Positions 28,959 through 38,172 of a DNA stretch of 64,000 nt are shown in pieces. The translations under genes were made by a program, and so were the position numbers. How positions within the stretch are numbered: the first letter of the stretch is position 1; each line of letters opens with the position of its first letter. The notes beneath the pieces were generated by a model that was not told where the DNA came from, ran no database searches, and was given only the letters and a program-made list of their open reading frames with translations. This DNA comes from Pseudomonas brassicacearum (GTDB taxonomy: Bacteria; Pseudomonadota; Gammaproteobacteria; Pseudomonadales; Pseudomonadaceae): positions 53,681 to 117,680 of the forward strand of contig NZ_MOBK01000017.1 in NCBI RefSeq assembly GCF_003732265.1, written 5' to 3'.

Positions 28959-31033
28959 TGGTCACGCTCGCCCGCCTGAAGCCGCGCGCAGGCGAGCAAT
29001 TCGAGGCGTCGGGCCGCGTCCGGGTCGTCGAGCAGGGTCTCGCTGTCGCCGGGCAGGCGTCGTGACCAGTTGGGATGGGCATCGATGGTGCCGGGCAGAT
29101 TGGCCTGCTGTTCAATGCCCAAGGCATCTTCAAGCGGCAGCAACACCAACGGCGCGCGGGTATGCCCGAGAAAACGCACGCTGGCGTCGAGCACCTGATC
29201 GGTTTCGTGGGACTCTTCGCGAAAGTTCTGCGGGTCCTCGCTCAACACGCGACGCAGGCCTTCGCGTTCGCGTTCGCGGTGTTGGCGCCATTCGATTTCA
29301 CCGCTGGCGTCGATCAGGCCGAGCCGGGCGTTCCAGTCGATGTCGCGGCCATGCCACCAGCCATTCAGCGTCGGCAAGTCATGGGTGCTGGTGGTCGCCA
29401 GTGCGTTATCCGGCCAGTCGAGGATCGGCTTGAAGTGGGCGTTGTCCTGTTCAAACAGCAGCACGCGCATACCGAGTATCGAACGAGCGATGAGTTTTTC
29501 CCGCAGGCCGTCCGGCACGGTGCCGAGGTCTTCGCCCAGCACAATCGCCTGATGACGATGGGATTCGAGTGCGAGCAAGCGCAGCAAGTCGTCGACCGGG
29601 TAGTACAGGTAGGCGCCATCGCGGGGCGGCGCGCCGTTGGGAATCACCCACAGCCGTTGCAGGCCCATGATGTGGTCGATCCGCAAACCGCCGGCGTGGG
29701 CGAAATTGGCCCGGAGCATTTCGATAAACGCACGGAAGCCGTTGCGCACCAGACCTTCGGGCGAAAACGCAGAGATACCCCAGCCTTGGCCGGTCCGGTT
29801 GAGGATGTCCGGCGGCGCACCCACCGTCAGCGAGGCGAGCAATTCGTCCTGACGGCTCCAGGCTTGACTGCCACCGCCGTCGGCACCCACCGCGAGGTCG
29901 GCGATCAGGCCGATGCTCATGCCGGCACTGCGGGCGGCGGTTTGCGCGCGCTCCAGGCAACGGGTGATCAGCCATTGGCAGAAGGCAAAGAAACCGATGC
30001 GTGCGGCGTTCTCTTCAGCGAATTCGGCCAGGGCGGCGCTGCGCGGGTCGCGCCATTGCTCGGGCCACTCGCGCCAGTCGAGGCTTTCACCTTTGGCGGC
30101 GCGGGCCTCTTGCAGGGCTTCGAAGCGGCAATGGTTTTCCAGTGCTTCGCCCGAGGCGTGACGGAAGCTGCTGAAGTCTTCATGCAAGGGATGTTCACCG
30201 TGGACAAAGCCTTCGTACAACGCCTGCAGAACGCGGTGTTTGGCTCGTGCGGCCACGGGCCAGTCAATCAGCGGGCGTTCTTCAAGTTGCTGCAATTCGG
30301 CGGTCAGCCCGGTGGCGTCAATCGCCGCGCGCATCGCCCGCTCGCCGAGGATCGCACCGGGTGCGGCGTAGAGGCTATTGAGAAACAGACGGCTGGAGGG
30401 CGAGTAAGGGCTGTAGCGCTGCGTATCGCTGCCGAACATGGCGTGCAACGGGCTGATCGCCAACGCCTCGGCGCCGCGTTCACCGGCCACCCGTGCGAGG
30501 TCTTCCAGCGCCAGGGTGTCGCCAAAACCGCCATCGCCGGCACGTCGCAGGGAGTACAGCTGCACGCTCAGGCCCCAGGCGCGCGGAATCGGGTTATCGA
30601 CCGCGTCGCCGACGCTGTAGCAGCGCTCGGGCGCCACCGCCAGGGTGAAGGATTGTCCGTCGATGCTGACGTGCTGGTAGCCGACCGGAATCAGCCCCGG
30701 CAGCACGGCTTGCGCATCGAGCTTGAGGTACATCTTCGAGCCGTCTTCGAGGTGAATGTCGCACGGGGTTTCGGGCTCAAAGTACCGCGCCAGATCGAGG
30801 CCGGCACCGACATCGACCGTCAACAGCGGTGGTAGGCGGTGGGTCTGCTGGACGGCTTGCAGTTCCAGCAGGCTCGCGTCGATTTCCTGGGCACTGCCGG
30901 CCGGGTGGCCGAGGCCGGTGAGCACGGCGCGCAGCACCGACGGCCCGACTTTTTGCGGGCGGCCATTGGCGTCGATCCAGTCGACGGCCAGGCCTGCACG
31001 GCTGGCCAGTATTTCAAGTTGCGCATCGCTCAT
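28955..31033 (-). CDS. malQ: MalQ, 4-alpha-glucanotransferase (amylomaltase)
   Basis: Disproportionates malto-oligosaccharides (GH77), 692 residues. Motifs: PRAWGLSVQLYSLRRAGDGG, SPYSPSSRLFLNSLY, the nucleophile Asp in GLRIDHIMGLQRLW, the acid Glu in VLGEDLGTVP, and STHDLPTLNGWW. ATG 31033 overlaps the treZ stop as ATGA (31033-31030), and its stop overlaps the treY start likewise. In the pathway it resizes oligosaccharides left by GlgX and by TreY/TreZ. Confidence 0.96.
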   Translation of the reverse strand: MSDAQLEILASRAGLAVDWIDANGRPQKVGPSVLRAVLTGLGHPAGSAQEIDASLLELQAVQQTHRLPPLLTVDVGAGLDLARYFEPETPCDIHLEDGSKMYLKLDAQAVLPGLIPVGYQHVSIDGQSFTLAVAPERCYSVGDAVDNPIPRAWGLSVQLYSLRRAGDGGFGDTLALEDLARVAGERGAEALAISPLHAMFGSDTQRYSPYSPSSRLFLNSLYAAPGAILGERAMRAAIDATGLTAELQQLEERPLIDWPVAARAKHRVLQALYEGFVHGEHPLHEDFSSFRHASGEALENHCRFEALQEARAAKGESLDWREWPEQWRDPRSAALAEFAEENAARIGFFAFCQWLITRCLERAQTAARSAGMSIGLIADLAVGADGGGSQAWSRQDELLASLTVGAPPDILNRTGQGWGISAFSPEGLVRNGFRAFIEMLRANFAHAGGLRIDHIMGLQRLWVIPNGAPPRDGAYLYYPVDDLLRLLALESHRHQAIVLGEDLGTVPDGLREKLIARSILGMRVLLFEQDNAHFKPILDWPDNALATTSTHDLPTLNGWWHGRDIDWNARLGLIDASGEIEWRQHREREREGLRRVLSEDPQNFREESHETDQVLDASVRFLGHTRAPLVLLPLEDALGIEQQANLPGTIDAHPNWSRRLPGDSETLLDDPDAARRLELLACARLQAGERDQ

Positions 31034-32826
31034 AGGCGCTCTCCATCCGAGGGTAGCAAAGGGGCTGCGGCCGTGAGACTGACTAGCGCGCAATACGGGG
31101 CGAGTTTGCCCTCGTGCAACAGGCCGGCCGAGTGGGGCGGGTGTTCGAACAGCAAGTTTGTGTCGGCCTGTGGGGTGTGGACCACCGGCGTGTCGCTGAG
31201 GTTCAGGTCAATGCGCAGCTCACTGCCATCGCCCAGCCGCCAGCGTGCGCTAACGGCCGCGTGGCCGAGCACGTCGGCACCCAATGCCTGGGTGCCGGGC
31301 AGGCGAGGGATGAGGTGCTGATGGCGCAGTTGCAACAGGCGGCGATACAGATCGTGAATGGCCGGCAGTGCGCTGGCGTTCAGCTTAGGTTGCGATGCGT
31401 CGAAGGTCCGGGGCGCATTCGGGTCCGGAATCTGTTCACGTTTGTGCGGATCGGCAAAGGCGCTGAAAGCCGCAAACTCGTTGCGTCGACCTTCGCGTAC
31501 CAACTCTGCAAGTTCGCCGTGGTGGCTGGTGAAAAACAGGAACGGGGCCTGCGCGGCGAATTCGTCTCCCATGAACATCAGCGGGATCATCGGCGACAAC
31601 AGCAGCAAAGCGGTGGCTGCGTAGAGCGCATCGGGGTGAGTCAGTTGATGCAGCCGTTCGCCCAGCGCACGGTTGCCGATCTGGTCATGGTTTTGCAGAA
31701 ACAGCACGAAGGCGGTCGGCGGCAGGTGACCACTGGGTTCACCTCGCGGTGTGCCGTGGCGGTTGAGATGGCCCTGAAACACAAAACCCTGGCTCAGGCA
31801 GCGGGCCAGTTGTTCGGTGGGCTGCTCGGCGTAATCGGCGTAGTAGGCGTCGGTTTCGCCGGTCAGCAACACATGCAGGGCGTTGTGGCCGTCATCGTTC
31901 CACTGCGCATCGAAACCTTTTTCCAGCAGGCTCGCCTCATTGTGTTCGTTTTCCACCATCAGCCACACATGGCGCGAGGGTTCGGTTTGCTGGCGAACGC
32001 GCTGAGCCAGCTCTTCAAGGAAGTCCGGGCTTTCAATGGCGTGTACCGCGTCCAGGCGCAAGCCGTCGAAGCGGTACTCCAGCAACCACATCAACGCGTT
32101 GTCGATGAAGAAATCCCGTACCTCACGCTGACGGAAGTCGATGGCCGCGCCCCAAGGGGTGTGTTTGTCTTCGCGGAAAAAGCCCTTGGCGTAGTGGTGC
32201 AGGTAATTGCCGTCCGGGCCGAAGTGGTTGTAGACCACGTCGAGAATCACCGCCAGGCCAAGGCCGTGGGCGGTGTCGATCAGGTGTTTGAGTTGTTCCG
32301 GCGTGCCATAGGACGCCTGGGGCGCGTAGGGCAAGACGCCGTCGTAGCCCCAATTGCGATCACCAGGGAATTGCGCCAGCGGCATCAGTTCAATCGCGGT
32401 GATGCCGAGTTCGACCAGGCGCGACAAGTGTTGCTCGACAGCACTGAAACCGCCGAGCACACCGACGTGCAGCTCGTAGATGATCGCCTCGTTCCATGGC
32501 CGGCCCTGCCAGGTGTTGTGGTGCCATCGATAAGCCAGCGGATCGACCACCACGCTGTGGCTGCCGATGTCGCCGGCCTGCGCGCGGGAGGCCGGGTCCG
32601 GCACCTCCAGCTCGCCATCGATGTTGTAGCGGTATCGGGTGCCCGCGGGGCAGCGGGTCTTGATCACGAACCAGCCATTAGCCTGAGGCAACAGCGGCAA
32701 GGATTGTCCATTTTCCAGTTCGACACTGACGTAAAACGCATCCGGCGCCCACAAGGCAAAACGCGTGTGCTCTGCGTCCAGCATGATTGCGCCGTGGGGC
32801 CAGGTCTCAAGGGTCCGTAACGGCAT
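31030..32826 (-). CDS. treZ: TreZ, malto-oligosyltrehalose trehalohydrolase
   Basis: Cleaves trehalose from maltooligosyltrehalose (GH13_10), 598 residues. An N-terminal E-set/CBM48 domain (TRFALWAPDAFYVSVEL) precedes the barrel: ELHVGVLGGFSA, DVVYNHFGPDGNYL, the nucleophile Asp in FDGLRLDAVHAI, the acid Glu in LMVENEHNEA and Asp in FLQNHDQIGNRALGER. The start ATG at 32826 has AAGAGG upstream; longer in-frame starts reach into glgA. It lies 13 bases after the glgA stop and overlaps malQ downstream. Confidence 0.96.
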   Translation of the reverse strand: MPLRTLETWPHGAIMLDAEHTRFALWAPDAFYVSVELENGQSLPLLPQANGWFVIKTRCPAGTRYRYNIDGELEVPDPASRAQAGDIGSHSVVVDPLAYRWHHNTWQGRPWNEAIIYELHVGVLGGFSAVEQHLSRLVELGITAIELMPLAQFPGDRNWGYDGVLPYAPQASYGTPEQLKHLIDTAHGLGLAVILDVVYNHFGPDGNYLHHYAKGFFREDKHTPWGAAIDFRQREVRDFFIDNALMWLLEYRFDGLRLDAVHAIESPDFLEELAQRVRQQTEPSRHVWLMVENEHNEASLLEKGFDAQWNDDGHNALHVLLTGETDAYYADYAEQPTEQLARCLSQGFVFQGHLNRHGTPRGEPSGHLPPTAFVLFLQNHDQIGNRALGERLHQLTHPDALYAATALLLLSPMIPLMFMGDEFAAQAPFLFFTSHHGELAELVREGRRNEFAAFSAFADPHKREQIPDPNAPRTFDASQPKLNASALPAIHDLYRRLLQLRHQHLIPRLPGTQALGADVLGHAAVSARWRLGDGSELRIDLNLSDTPVVHTPQADTNLLFEHPPHSAGLLHEGKLAPYCALVSLTAAAPLLPSDGERL

Positions 32827-32839
32827 CGTTGAAAACCTC

Positions 32840-34426
32840 TTACTGTCGGCCTGATTTACCCAAGGCCTTGGCCACAAGTTGTTCGTAGAGTTCGGCGTAC
32901 GGTTCCACCGCCTTGCACCAGTTGAACGGCGCGGCCATGGCCCTGCAGCGCATGGCGTGGAGCAAGTCGGGGAAGGCGAACACCTTGAACGCACGGCTCA
33001 GGGCTTCCTGATAACTCTCGACCGTGGATTCATCGAAGAGGAAACCGGTCACGCCGTTTTCAATGGTGTCGGCCAGGCCGCCGGTGTTGCGGGCGACCGG
33101 CAACGAGCCGAAGCGTTGGGCATACATCTGGCTCAGGCCGCAGGGTTCGTAACGCGAAGGCATCAGCAGGAAATCGCTGCCGGCGAACATACGTCGGGCG
33201 TCGGTTTCGTTGAAGCCGATGCGCACGCCGATCTGCCCCGGAAAGCGCAGGGCCAGTTCACGCATGGCCTGTTCTTCTTCCGGTTCGCCACGGCCGATGA
33301 TTGCAATCTGGCCGCCGGATTTGACGATGTACTCGGAGACCGCTTCGGTCAGGTCCAGGCCCTTCTGGTAAACCAGGCGAGAGACCACGGCAAATAGTGG
33401 ACCTTCTGAATCGGCGAGGCCGAACAGTTCGCGTACATGCGCGGCGTTCACCGCTTTACCATCCCAGTCACCGATGCTGAAGGGGCGGAACAGGTGCGCG
33501 TCCGTGGCCGCATCCCAGCTTTCATCGATGCCGTTGGGAATACCGCTTAGCAGGCCCTGCTGGGTCTTGGCGGCGAGAAAGCCGTCGAGACCACAGCCGA
33601 AGGCCGGCGTGGTGATTTCCTGGGCGTAGGTGGCGCTGACCGTGGTGATGTGACTCGAATAGGCCATGCCGGCCTTGAGGAACGACATCTTGCCGTAGAA
33701 CTCCATGCCTTCCTGTTGCAGGGCGTGCGCGGGAATCCCCAGTTCAGGGCAAGAGCCGAGGCTGGTCACGCCTTGATAGGCCAGGTTATGGATGGTGAAC
33801 AACGTCGGGGTGCGCTGCCCACGCCAGTGCATGTAGGCCGGTGCCAGGCCGGCAGGCCAGTCATGGGCGTGCACCAGATCCGGGCACCAGTGAATTTGTG
33901 CGAGATTGGCGGCGATATCGGCGGCGGCGAGGCCCAGGCGGGCGAAACGAATGTGGTTGTCCGGCCAGTCGCGGCCATTGTTGGCGCCGTAGGGCGAACC
34001 TTCGCGCTCGTAGAGTTCGGGGCAGATCAACACGTAGATCACCAGACCGTCCGGCATGTCCATGCGCCCGATCTTGCAAGGCGGCAGTGCGGCGTGCCCA
34101 CCCAGTTCACCAATGATGTGGATCGGGTTTTCGCTGTGCAGCACTTGCGGGTATCCGGGAATCAGCACCCGAACATCGTGCAGGTGCGACATGGCCCGTG
34201 GCAGGGCAGCGGAGACGTCGCCCAGGCCGCCGGTCTTGACCAGGTCGGCAATCTCGGACGTCACGAACAACACTTTCTTTCTATTTGGATTCTGACTGGC
34301 AGCCGGTGCCAGCGTCTTGGTTCCCGGGACGCTGATGGGGTGCGCGCTCGGTGCATTGACGGCGCTCGATTCGCCGACCTGCTGATGAGCACGCTCTCCC
34401 TGAATATCTAAAGCCGCACTAATCAT
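32840..34426 (-). CDS. glgA: GlgA, glycogen/starch synthase (GT5)
   Basis: ADP-glucose-dependent alpha-1,4-glucan synthase by family (GT5), 528 residues; E. coli GlgA has 477. The difference is a ~45-residue low-complexity N-terminal extension before KKVLFVTSEI. The nucleotide-sugar motif KTGGLGDVSAALP follows, then VHAHDWPAGLAP, and at the C-terminus MPSRYEPCGLSQMYAQRFGS and RNTGGLADTIENG. ATG 34426 has GGGAG upstream. It heads the long minus-strand run. No glgC is present here, and pseudomonads are generally thought to lack it, so the origin of its ADP-glucose is unclear; the GlgE route may be the main polymer-forming path, with GlgA having a side role. Confidence 0.95.
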   Translation of the reverse strand: MISAALDIQGERAHQQVGESSAVNAPSAHPISVPGTKTLAPAASQNPNRKKVLFVTSEIADLVKTGGLGDVSAALPRAMSHLHDVRVLIPGYPQVLHSENPIHIIGELGGHAALPPCKIGRMDMPDGLVIYVLICPELYEREGSPYGANNGRDWPDNHIRFARLGLAAADIAANLAQIHWCPDLVHAHDWPAGLAPAYMHWRGQRTPTLFTIHNLAYQGVTSLGSCPELGIPAHALQQEGMEFYGKMSFLKAGMAYSSHITTVSATYAQEITTPAFGCGLDGFLAAKTQQGLLSGIPNGIDESWDAATDAHLFRPFSIGDWDGKAVNAAHVRELFGLADSEGPLFAVVSRLVYQKGLDLTEAVSEYIVKSGGQIAIIGRGEPEEEQAMRELALRFPGQIGVRIGFNETDARRMFAGSDFLLMPSRYEPCGLSQMYAQRFGSLPVARNTGGLADTIENGVTGFLFDESTVESYQEALSRAFKVFAFPDLLHAMRCRAMAAPFNWCKAVEPYAELYEQLVAKALGKSGRQ

Positions 34427-34449
34427 ATGAATCTCCCGTGGTGTTGATC

Positions 34450-34460
34450 TAAAGCTTAGG
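34450..34460 (-). promoter_or_regulatory. Candidate RpoS-type -10 element upstream of glgA
   Basis: On the minus strand 34460-34450 reads CCTAAGCTTTA, matching the extended stationary-phase -10 (KCTAYRCTTAA) at 8 of 11 positions. The start of transcription would lie ~17 bases before the glgA ATG. This is weak evidence on its own; an osmotic/stationary-phase promoter would fit the operon's role. Confidence 0.3.
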
Positions 34461-34911
34461 TCTGGCACAAACGGTATGGCCAATTCCTGTGGCCGGGCGC
34501 AAACGCGCACGCATCGTGGCAAATGCTGCCCAATGCGTTGAAGCAGATGGGTTGGAGGGGCCGTTGCAAGGAATGCACCAGTCGCGTTGGCCCTACCTTT
34601 AACCTGACCCATGGCCAGGACCGAAAGTTTCGAGTTTTTTACCGCCAGATGACCGACCGGTTTTACCTCGCGAAAATGAGTCTAGGCCAGATCCTAGAGC
34701 GGGGCGGGTCATCTGGTGAAATTGTTCGACAATCAGTTTCAAGAGGGTAAAAGAACCGCGGCCGCAGGGGGAAACGCACCGACGAAGGGCAGGTTTATTT
34801 TCCGGGGCGGGTCAAAACGGGACTGGCAAGTCACGAAAATGGGCGGGTTGGGAGGGGGTGGTGCACTGTTGCGGTGCAGTAAGTTCGGGTTCAGGGGGGC
34901 GCTGATGGCCC
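34461..34911. other. Upstream region of glgA, no gene seen
   Basis: About 450 bases with no convincing gene on either strand. It contains G-rich and AT-rich patches, including GGGCGGGTCA at 34703 and a second GGGCGGGTCA at 34805 as a 10-base direct repeat ~100 bases apart. It must hold control sequences for the large glgA operon. Confidence 0.35.
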
Positions 34912-34988
34912 CTTCGCGAGCAAGCCCGCTCCCACAATTGATCTCTGGTGTACTCAGGACCAATGTGGGAGCGGGCCTGCTCGCGAAG
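34912..34988. repeat. REP doublet between glgA upstream region and hydroxyacid dehydrogenase
   Basis: CTTCGCGAGCAAGCCCGCTC... (34912-34940) and ...GAGCGGGCCTGCTCGCGAAG (34961-34988) are inverted arms with one or two differences, so it is slightly decayed relative to the 4854 and 17126 copies. It lies 16 bases after the stop of the gene ending at 35004. Confidence 0.88.
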
Positions 34989-35003
34989 AACGATAACTCG
35001 GTA

Positions 35004-35957
35004 TCAGGTGAACAACCGAATGGGTTTACCCGCCGACCACGCCTGAATGTCTTCGATCATCTGCGAAAAGAACAGTTGGTAGTTCTGCCGGCTCACATAC
35101 CCGACATGCGGCGTCGCCAGCACATTCTCTAGCGTCCTGAACGGATGATGTTCAGGCAGCGGCTCCACTTCAAACACATCCAGCGCCGCCCCGGCCAGGC
35201 GGTTTTTCTGCAACGCCTTGATCAGCGCCGCCTCATCCACGATCGGTCCACGGGCGGTATTGACCAGCAGTGCCGTGGGTTTCATCCAGTCCAGCGCTTG
35301 GGCGTCGACCAGGCCACGGCTGCGGTCGCTGAGCACCAGATGCACCGACAGCACGTCGGCCTGTTCGAACAGTTCCTGCTTGCTGACATAAGTCACGCCG
35401 ACTTCGGCAGCTGCTTCAGATGTGAGGTTCTCGCTCCAGGCAATCACCCGCATGCCGAACACTTGCCCGAACTGGGCAACGCGCTTGCCGATGCTGCCGA
35501 GCCCGAGGATGGCCAGGGTCTTGCCGTGTAGATCACCGCCCAGGCCTTGTTGCCAAAGACCTGCGCGCAAGGCGTTGGCTTCGGCCACGAGGTTGCGAGT
35601 GGCAGCCATGATCAGCGCCCAGGTCAGTTCCGGTGCAGCGTGTTTGTAGCTGTCGGTGCCGCAGACCTGAATCCCCAATGCAGCGGCCGCTTTAAAGTCC
35701 AGCGCCGCATTGCGCATGCCGCCAGTCACCAGCAGCTTGAGTTTCGGCAACCGTCGCAACAGGTCCTCATCGAACCGGGTGCGCTCGCGCATCACGCAAA
35801 TCACCTCGAAGGCACCCAGACGCTCGGCCAGGGTTTGGTTGTCGGCCGGGTAGTCATGGACAAAACTCACCTCGCCAATGCTGTCCAGCGCCGACCAGTC
35901 CACCACGTCGTGCGCGACGTCCTGCCAGTCATCGATCACCGCAATCTGCACCGCCAT
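35004..35957 (-). CDS. D-2-hydroxyacid dehydrogenase family protein
   Basis: NAD-dependent D-isomer-specific 2-hydroxyacid dehydrogenase, 317 residues. The nucleotide-binding ILGLGSIGKRVAQFG is near residue 150. The catalytic Arg lies in NTARGPIVDE, the Glu in DVFEVEPLP and the His in ATPHVGYVS, all intact. The N-terminal substrate domain starts VQIAVIDDWQD, a variant typical of the phosphoglycerate-dehydrogenase-like branch of unknown substrate. It lies 13 bases downstream of the secreted alpha/beta hydrolase gene, so the two probably form an operon. Confidence 0.93.
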   Translation of the reverse strand: MAVQIAVIDDWQDVAHDVVDWSALDSIGEVSFVHDYPADNQTLAERLGAFEVICVMRERTRFDEDLLRRLPKLKLLVTGGMRNAALDFKAAAALGIQVCGTDSYKHAAPELTWALIMAATRNLVAEANALRAGLWQQGLGGDLHGKTLAILGLGSIGKRVAQFGQVFGMRVIAWSENLTSEAAAEVGVTYVSKQELFEQADVLSVHLVLSDRSRGLVDAQALDWMKPTALLVNTARGPIVDEAALIKALQKNRLAGAALDVFEVEPLPEHHPFRTLENVLATPHVGYVSRQNYQLFFSQMIEDIQAWSAGKPIRLFT

Positions 35958-35970
35958 CAGCCTTACCTCA

Positions 35971-36996
35971 TCAATGAACGGGGTTGGTCTTGTTCAGCCA
36001 GTCGAGCAACGCCTTGTGGAATTGCGCCGGTTCTTCCATTTGCGGCGCGTGGCCCATGCCGGGGAATTCAACCAGAGTCGACTGTGGAATCAGTTTTGCC
36101 ACTTGTTTGCCGAGCACGTCGTAGTGACCGAGCTTCGCCTTGACCTCAGGCGTGGCGATGTCACTGCCGATGGCCGTGGTGTCGGCAGTGCCGATCAGCA
36201 ACAGCGTGGGCATCTTGAGGTCTTTGAATTCGTAATACACCGGTTGGGTGAAGATCATGTCGTAGATCAGCGCCGAGTTCCACGCGACTTGCGTATGCCC
36301 CGGGCCTTTGTTCAGGCCGGCGAGCATGTCGACCCAACGATCGAATTCCGGCTTCCAACGGCCACCGTAATAGGTGTTGCGTTCATAGGTGCGGATACCG
36401 TCGGCGTTCAGTTTCAGCTCACGCTCGTACCATTGATCGACGGTGCGGTAGGGCACGCCGAGGGCTTTCCAGTCTTCGAGGCCAATGGGGTTGACCAGCG
36501 CCAGTTGCTCGACCTGTTCGGGGTATTGCAGCGCATAGCGGGTGGCGAGCATGCCACCGGTGGAGTGACCCAGGACGCTGGCTTTCTGGATGCCGAGGGC
36601 CTTGAGCAGTTGCTGGGTGTTGGTTGCCAGTTGCTGGAAACTGTATTGATAACTGTCGGGTTTACTGGAAGTGCAGAAGCCGATCTGGTCCGGGGCGATG
36701 ACCCGGTAACCGGCCTCGCTGAGGGCTTTGATCGAACTGTCCCAGGTCGCGCCGCAGAAGTTCTTGCCATGCATCAGCACCACGCTGCGGCCATTGGCCT
36801 TGCCATGGGCGGCGACGTCCATGTAACCCATTTGCAAGGATTTGCCCTGGGACTCAAAGGCAAAATGCTTGACGGTGTAGGGGTAGTCGAAGCCCTGCAA
36901 TTCAGGGCCATATTCCGGCCCGTCGGCGTGGGCGACGAGGGGCAGTGCGGCGGTCAGCAACAGGCTGGGCAGCCAGCGGGAGAGGGCGAGGGGCAT
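35971..36996 (-). CDS. Secreted alpha/beta-hydrolase
   Basis: A 341-residue alpha/beta-hydrolase with a Sec signal peptide (SRWLPSLLLTAALPLVAHA, cleavage after residue ~24), hence periplasmic. The oxyanion region is VLMHGKNFCG, the nucleophile elbow GHSTGG, the acid Asp in LLIGTADTTAIG, and the His in FPGMGHAPQMEEP, a complete triad. It resembles epoxide-hydrolase/esterase-like members with HGKNF. Substrate unknown. It precedes the hydroxyacid dehydrogenase gene with a 13-base gap. Confidence 0.92.
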   Translation of the reverse strand: MPLALSRWLPSLLLTAALPLVAHADGPEYGPELQGFDYPYTVKHFAFESQGKSLQMGYMDVAAHGKANGRSVVLMHGKNFCGATWDSSIKALSEAGYRVIAPDQIGFCTSSKPDSYQYSFQQLATNTQQLLKALGIQKASVLGHSTGGMLATRYALQYPEQVEQLALVNPIGLEDWKALGVPYRTVDQWYERELKLNADGIRTYERNTYYGGRWKPEFDRWVDMLAGLNKGPGHTQVAWNSALIYDMIFTQPVYYEFKDLKMPTLLLIGTADTTAIGSDIATPEVKAKLGHYDVLGKQVAKLIPQSTLVEFPGMGHAPQMEEPAQFHKALLDWLNKTNPVH

Positions 36997-37081
36997 GGGT
37001 GAACTCCAAAGAAAACCTGCCGATGCTGGATCGGCCTGATTAGGGCGACATTAAACACAGGCAATCGCCGTGCTCGATCGT

Positions 37082-37516
37082 TCAACCCATCCAGCCCAGC
37101 GTAGCCAGGGCCAGCACGCCATAACGGGCGGCCTTGGCCAGGGTCACCATCAGCAGGAATCGTCCCAAGGGTTCGCGCATGACGCCGGCCACCAGCGTCA
37201 GCGGGTCACCGATAATCGGCACCCAGCTCAGCAGCAGCGACCAATGGCCGTAACGCTGATAGTGCTGTCGGGCGTGTTCCAGATGACGCGGGCTGACCGG
37301 AAACCAGCGTCGGTCGCGAAACCGTTCGATACCGCGTCCCAACCACCAGTTCACCAACGAACCGAGTACGTTGCCCAGGGTGGCGACGGCCAACAGCGAC
37401 CAAAGCCAGTATTTGTCGCTGAGCAACAACCCCACCAGCACCGCTTCGGACTGTAGCGGCAGCAGCGTCGCAGCACCGAACGCTGCGAGAAACAGCCCGA
37501 GGTAAGCGCCGGACAT
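37082..37516 (-). CDS. YqaA-family (DedA-superfamily) membrane protein
   Basis: A 144-residue inner-membrane protein. It has the YqaA features AFGAATLLPLQSEAVLVGLL, GNVLGSLVNWWLGRG, and WVPIIGDPLTLVAGVMR, with three to four membrane segments; it is shorter than full DedA proteins (~200). The start ATG (37516) overlaps the stop of the DUF411 gene by one base (TGATG), indicating coupling. Function in the family is uncertain; DedA relatives act in membrane lipid handling. Confidence 0.9.
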   Translation of the reverse strand: MSGAYLGLFLAAFGAATLLPLQSEAVLVGLLLSDKYWLWSLLAVATLGNVLGSLVNWWLGRGIERFRDRRWFPVSPRHLEHARQHYQRYGHWSLLLSWVPIIGDPLTLVAGVMREPLGRFLLMVTLAKAARYGVLALATLGWMG

Positions 37517-37962
37517 CAATGGGCGGGGTAGTCCGCCACCACCACATCACTGCCGTCCTTTTTCAGGCCGATCACTTGGTAGGCATCGCTCATACCGTCC
37601 ATTTCCATCCCGGGCGAGCCCATCGGCATGCCGGGTGCGGCAACGCCCAGCAGGTCGTCACGCTTGCTCAGGGCCAGCACCTGGTCCGCCGGGACATGGC
37701 CTTCGACGAACTTGCCATTGATCAGCGCGGTATGGCATGACGCCAGACGCGGTGGCACGCCGTGCTGCTGCTTGAATTCGCTCATGTTGGTTTCGACGTG
37801 GTCTTCAACCTTGAACCCGTTGGCTTCGAGGTGGCTGATCCATTTTTTGCAGCAGCCGCAATTGGCATCGCGGTGCACTTCGATGGGGATCAGGTCGGCG
37901 GCCTGAGCCAGGGAGGAAATAAAGAGCACGCTCAGGGCGGCCAGACGCAGAGGGATTCGCAT
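37516..37962 (-). CDS. DUF411 periplasmic metal-binding-type protein
   Basis: A 148-residue exported protein: signal peptide MRIPLRLAALSVLFISSLAQA, then the DUF411 core with CGCCKKW, SCHTALING and GHVPADQV. A Met/His-rich segment follows (PGMPMGSPGMEMDGM), typical of periplasmic copper binding. DUF411 genes often sit in copper-resistance loci; here the partner is a YqaA-like gene translated from an overlapping start. A role in copper handling is inferred from the Cys/Met pattern only. Confidence 0.9.
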   Translation of the reverse strand: MRIPLRLAALSVLFISSLAQAADLIPIEVHRDANCGCCKKWISHLEANGFKVEDHVETNMSEFKQQHGVPPRLASCHTALINGKFVEGHVPADQVLALSKRDDLLGVAAPGMPMGSPGMEMDGMSDAYQVIGLKKDGSDVVVADYPAH

Positions 37963-38073
37963 GGGAAGGTCTCGACTCGGGTGGCGGACAAAAAAAGAGG
38001 CATTTTGACCAGTTTAACCACGGATGAGCGATGAGATTGTTTCCAAGTGATGCAAAGACAATGCAGAACCCTT

Positions 38074-38159
38074 TAGGAGTGAGCCTGCTCGCGATGAGGC
38101 CATCAAATCCAACATCTCTGCTGGCTGAAAAACCGCTATCGCGAGCAGGCTCACTCCTA
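38074..38159. repeat. REP doublet, TAGGAGTGAGCCTGCTCGCGAT type
   Basis: 22-bp arms 38074-38095 and 38138-38159 are exact inverts. It lies between the chemoreceptor stop (38173) and the DUF411 start (37962), two genes transcribed in the same direction, so it may terminate the chemoreceptor mRNA. Confidence 0.88.
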
Positions 38160-38172
38160 CAGATTCAGGGAC

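Noticed and set aside
34461..34911. AlgU promoter on the minus strand from AAGTTC at 34881
   Set aside because: No matching TCAGA-type partner occurs at 16-17 bases, and the site is over 450 bases from glgA.
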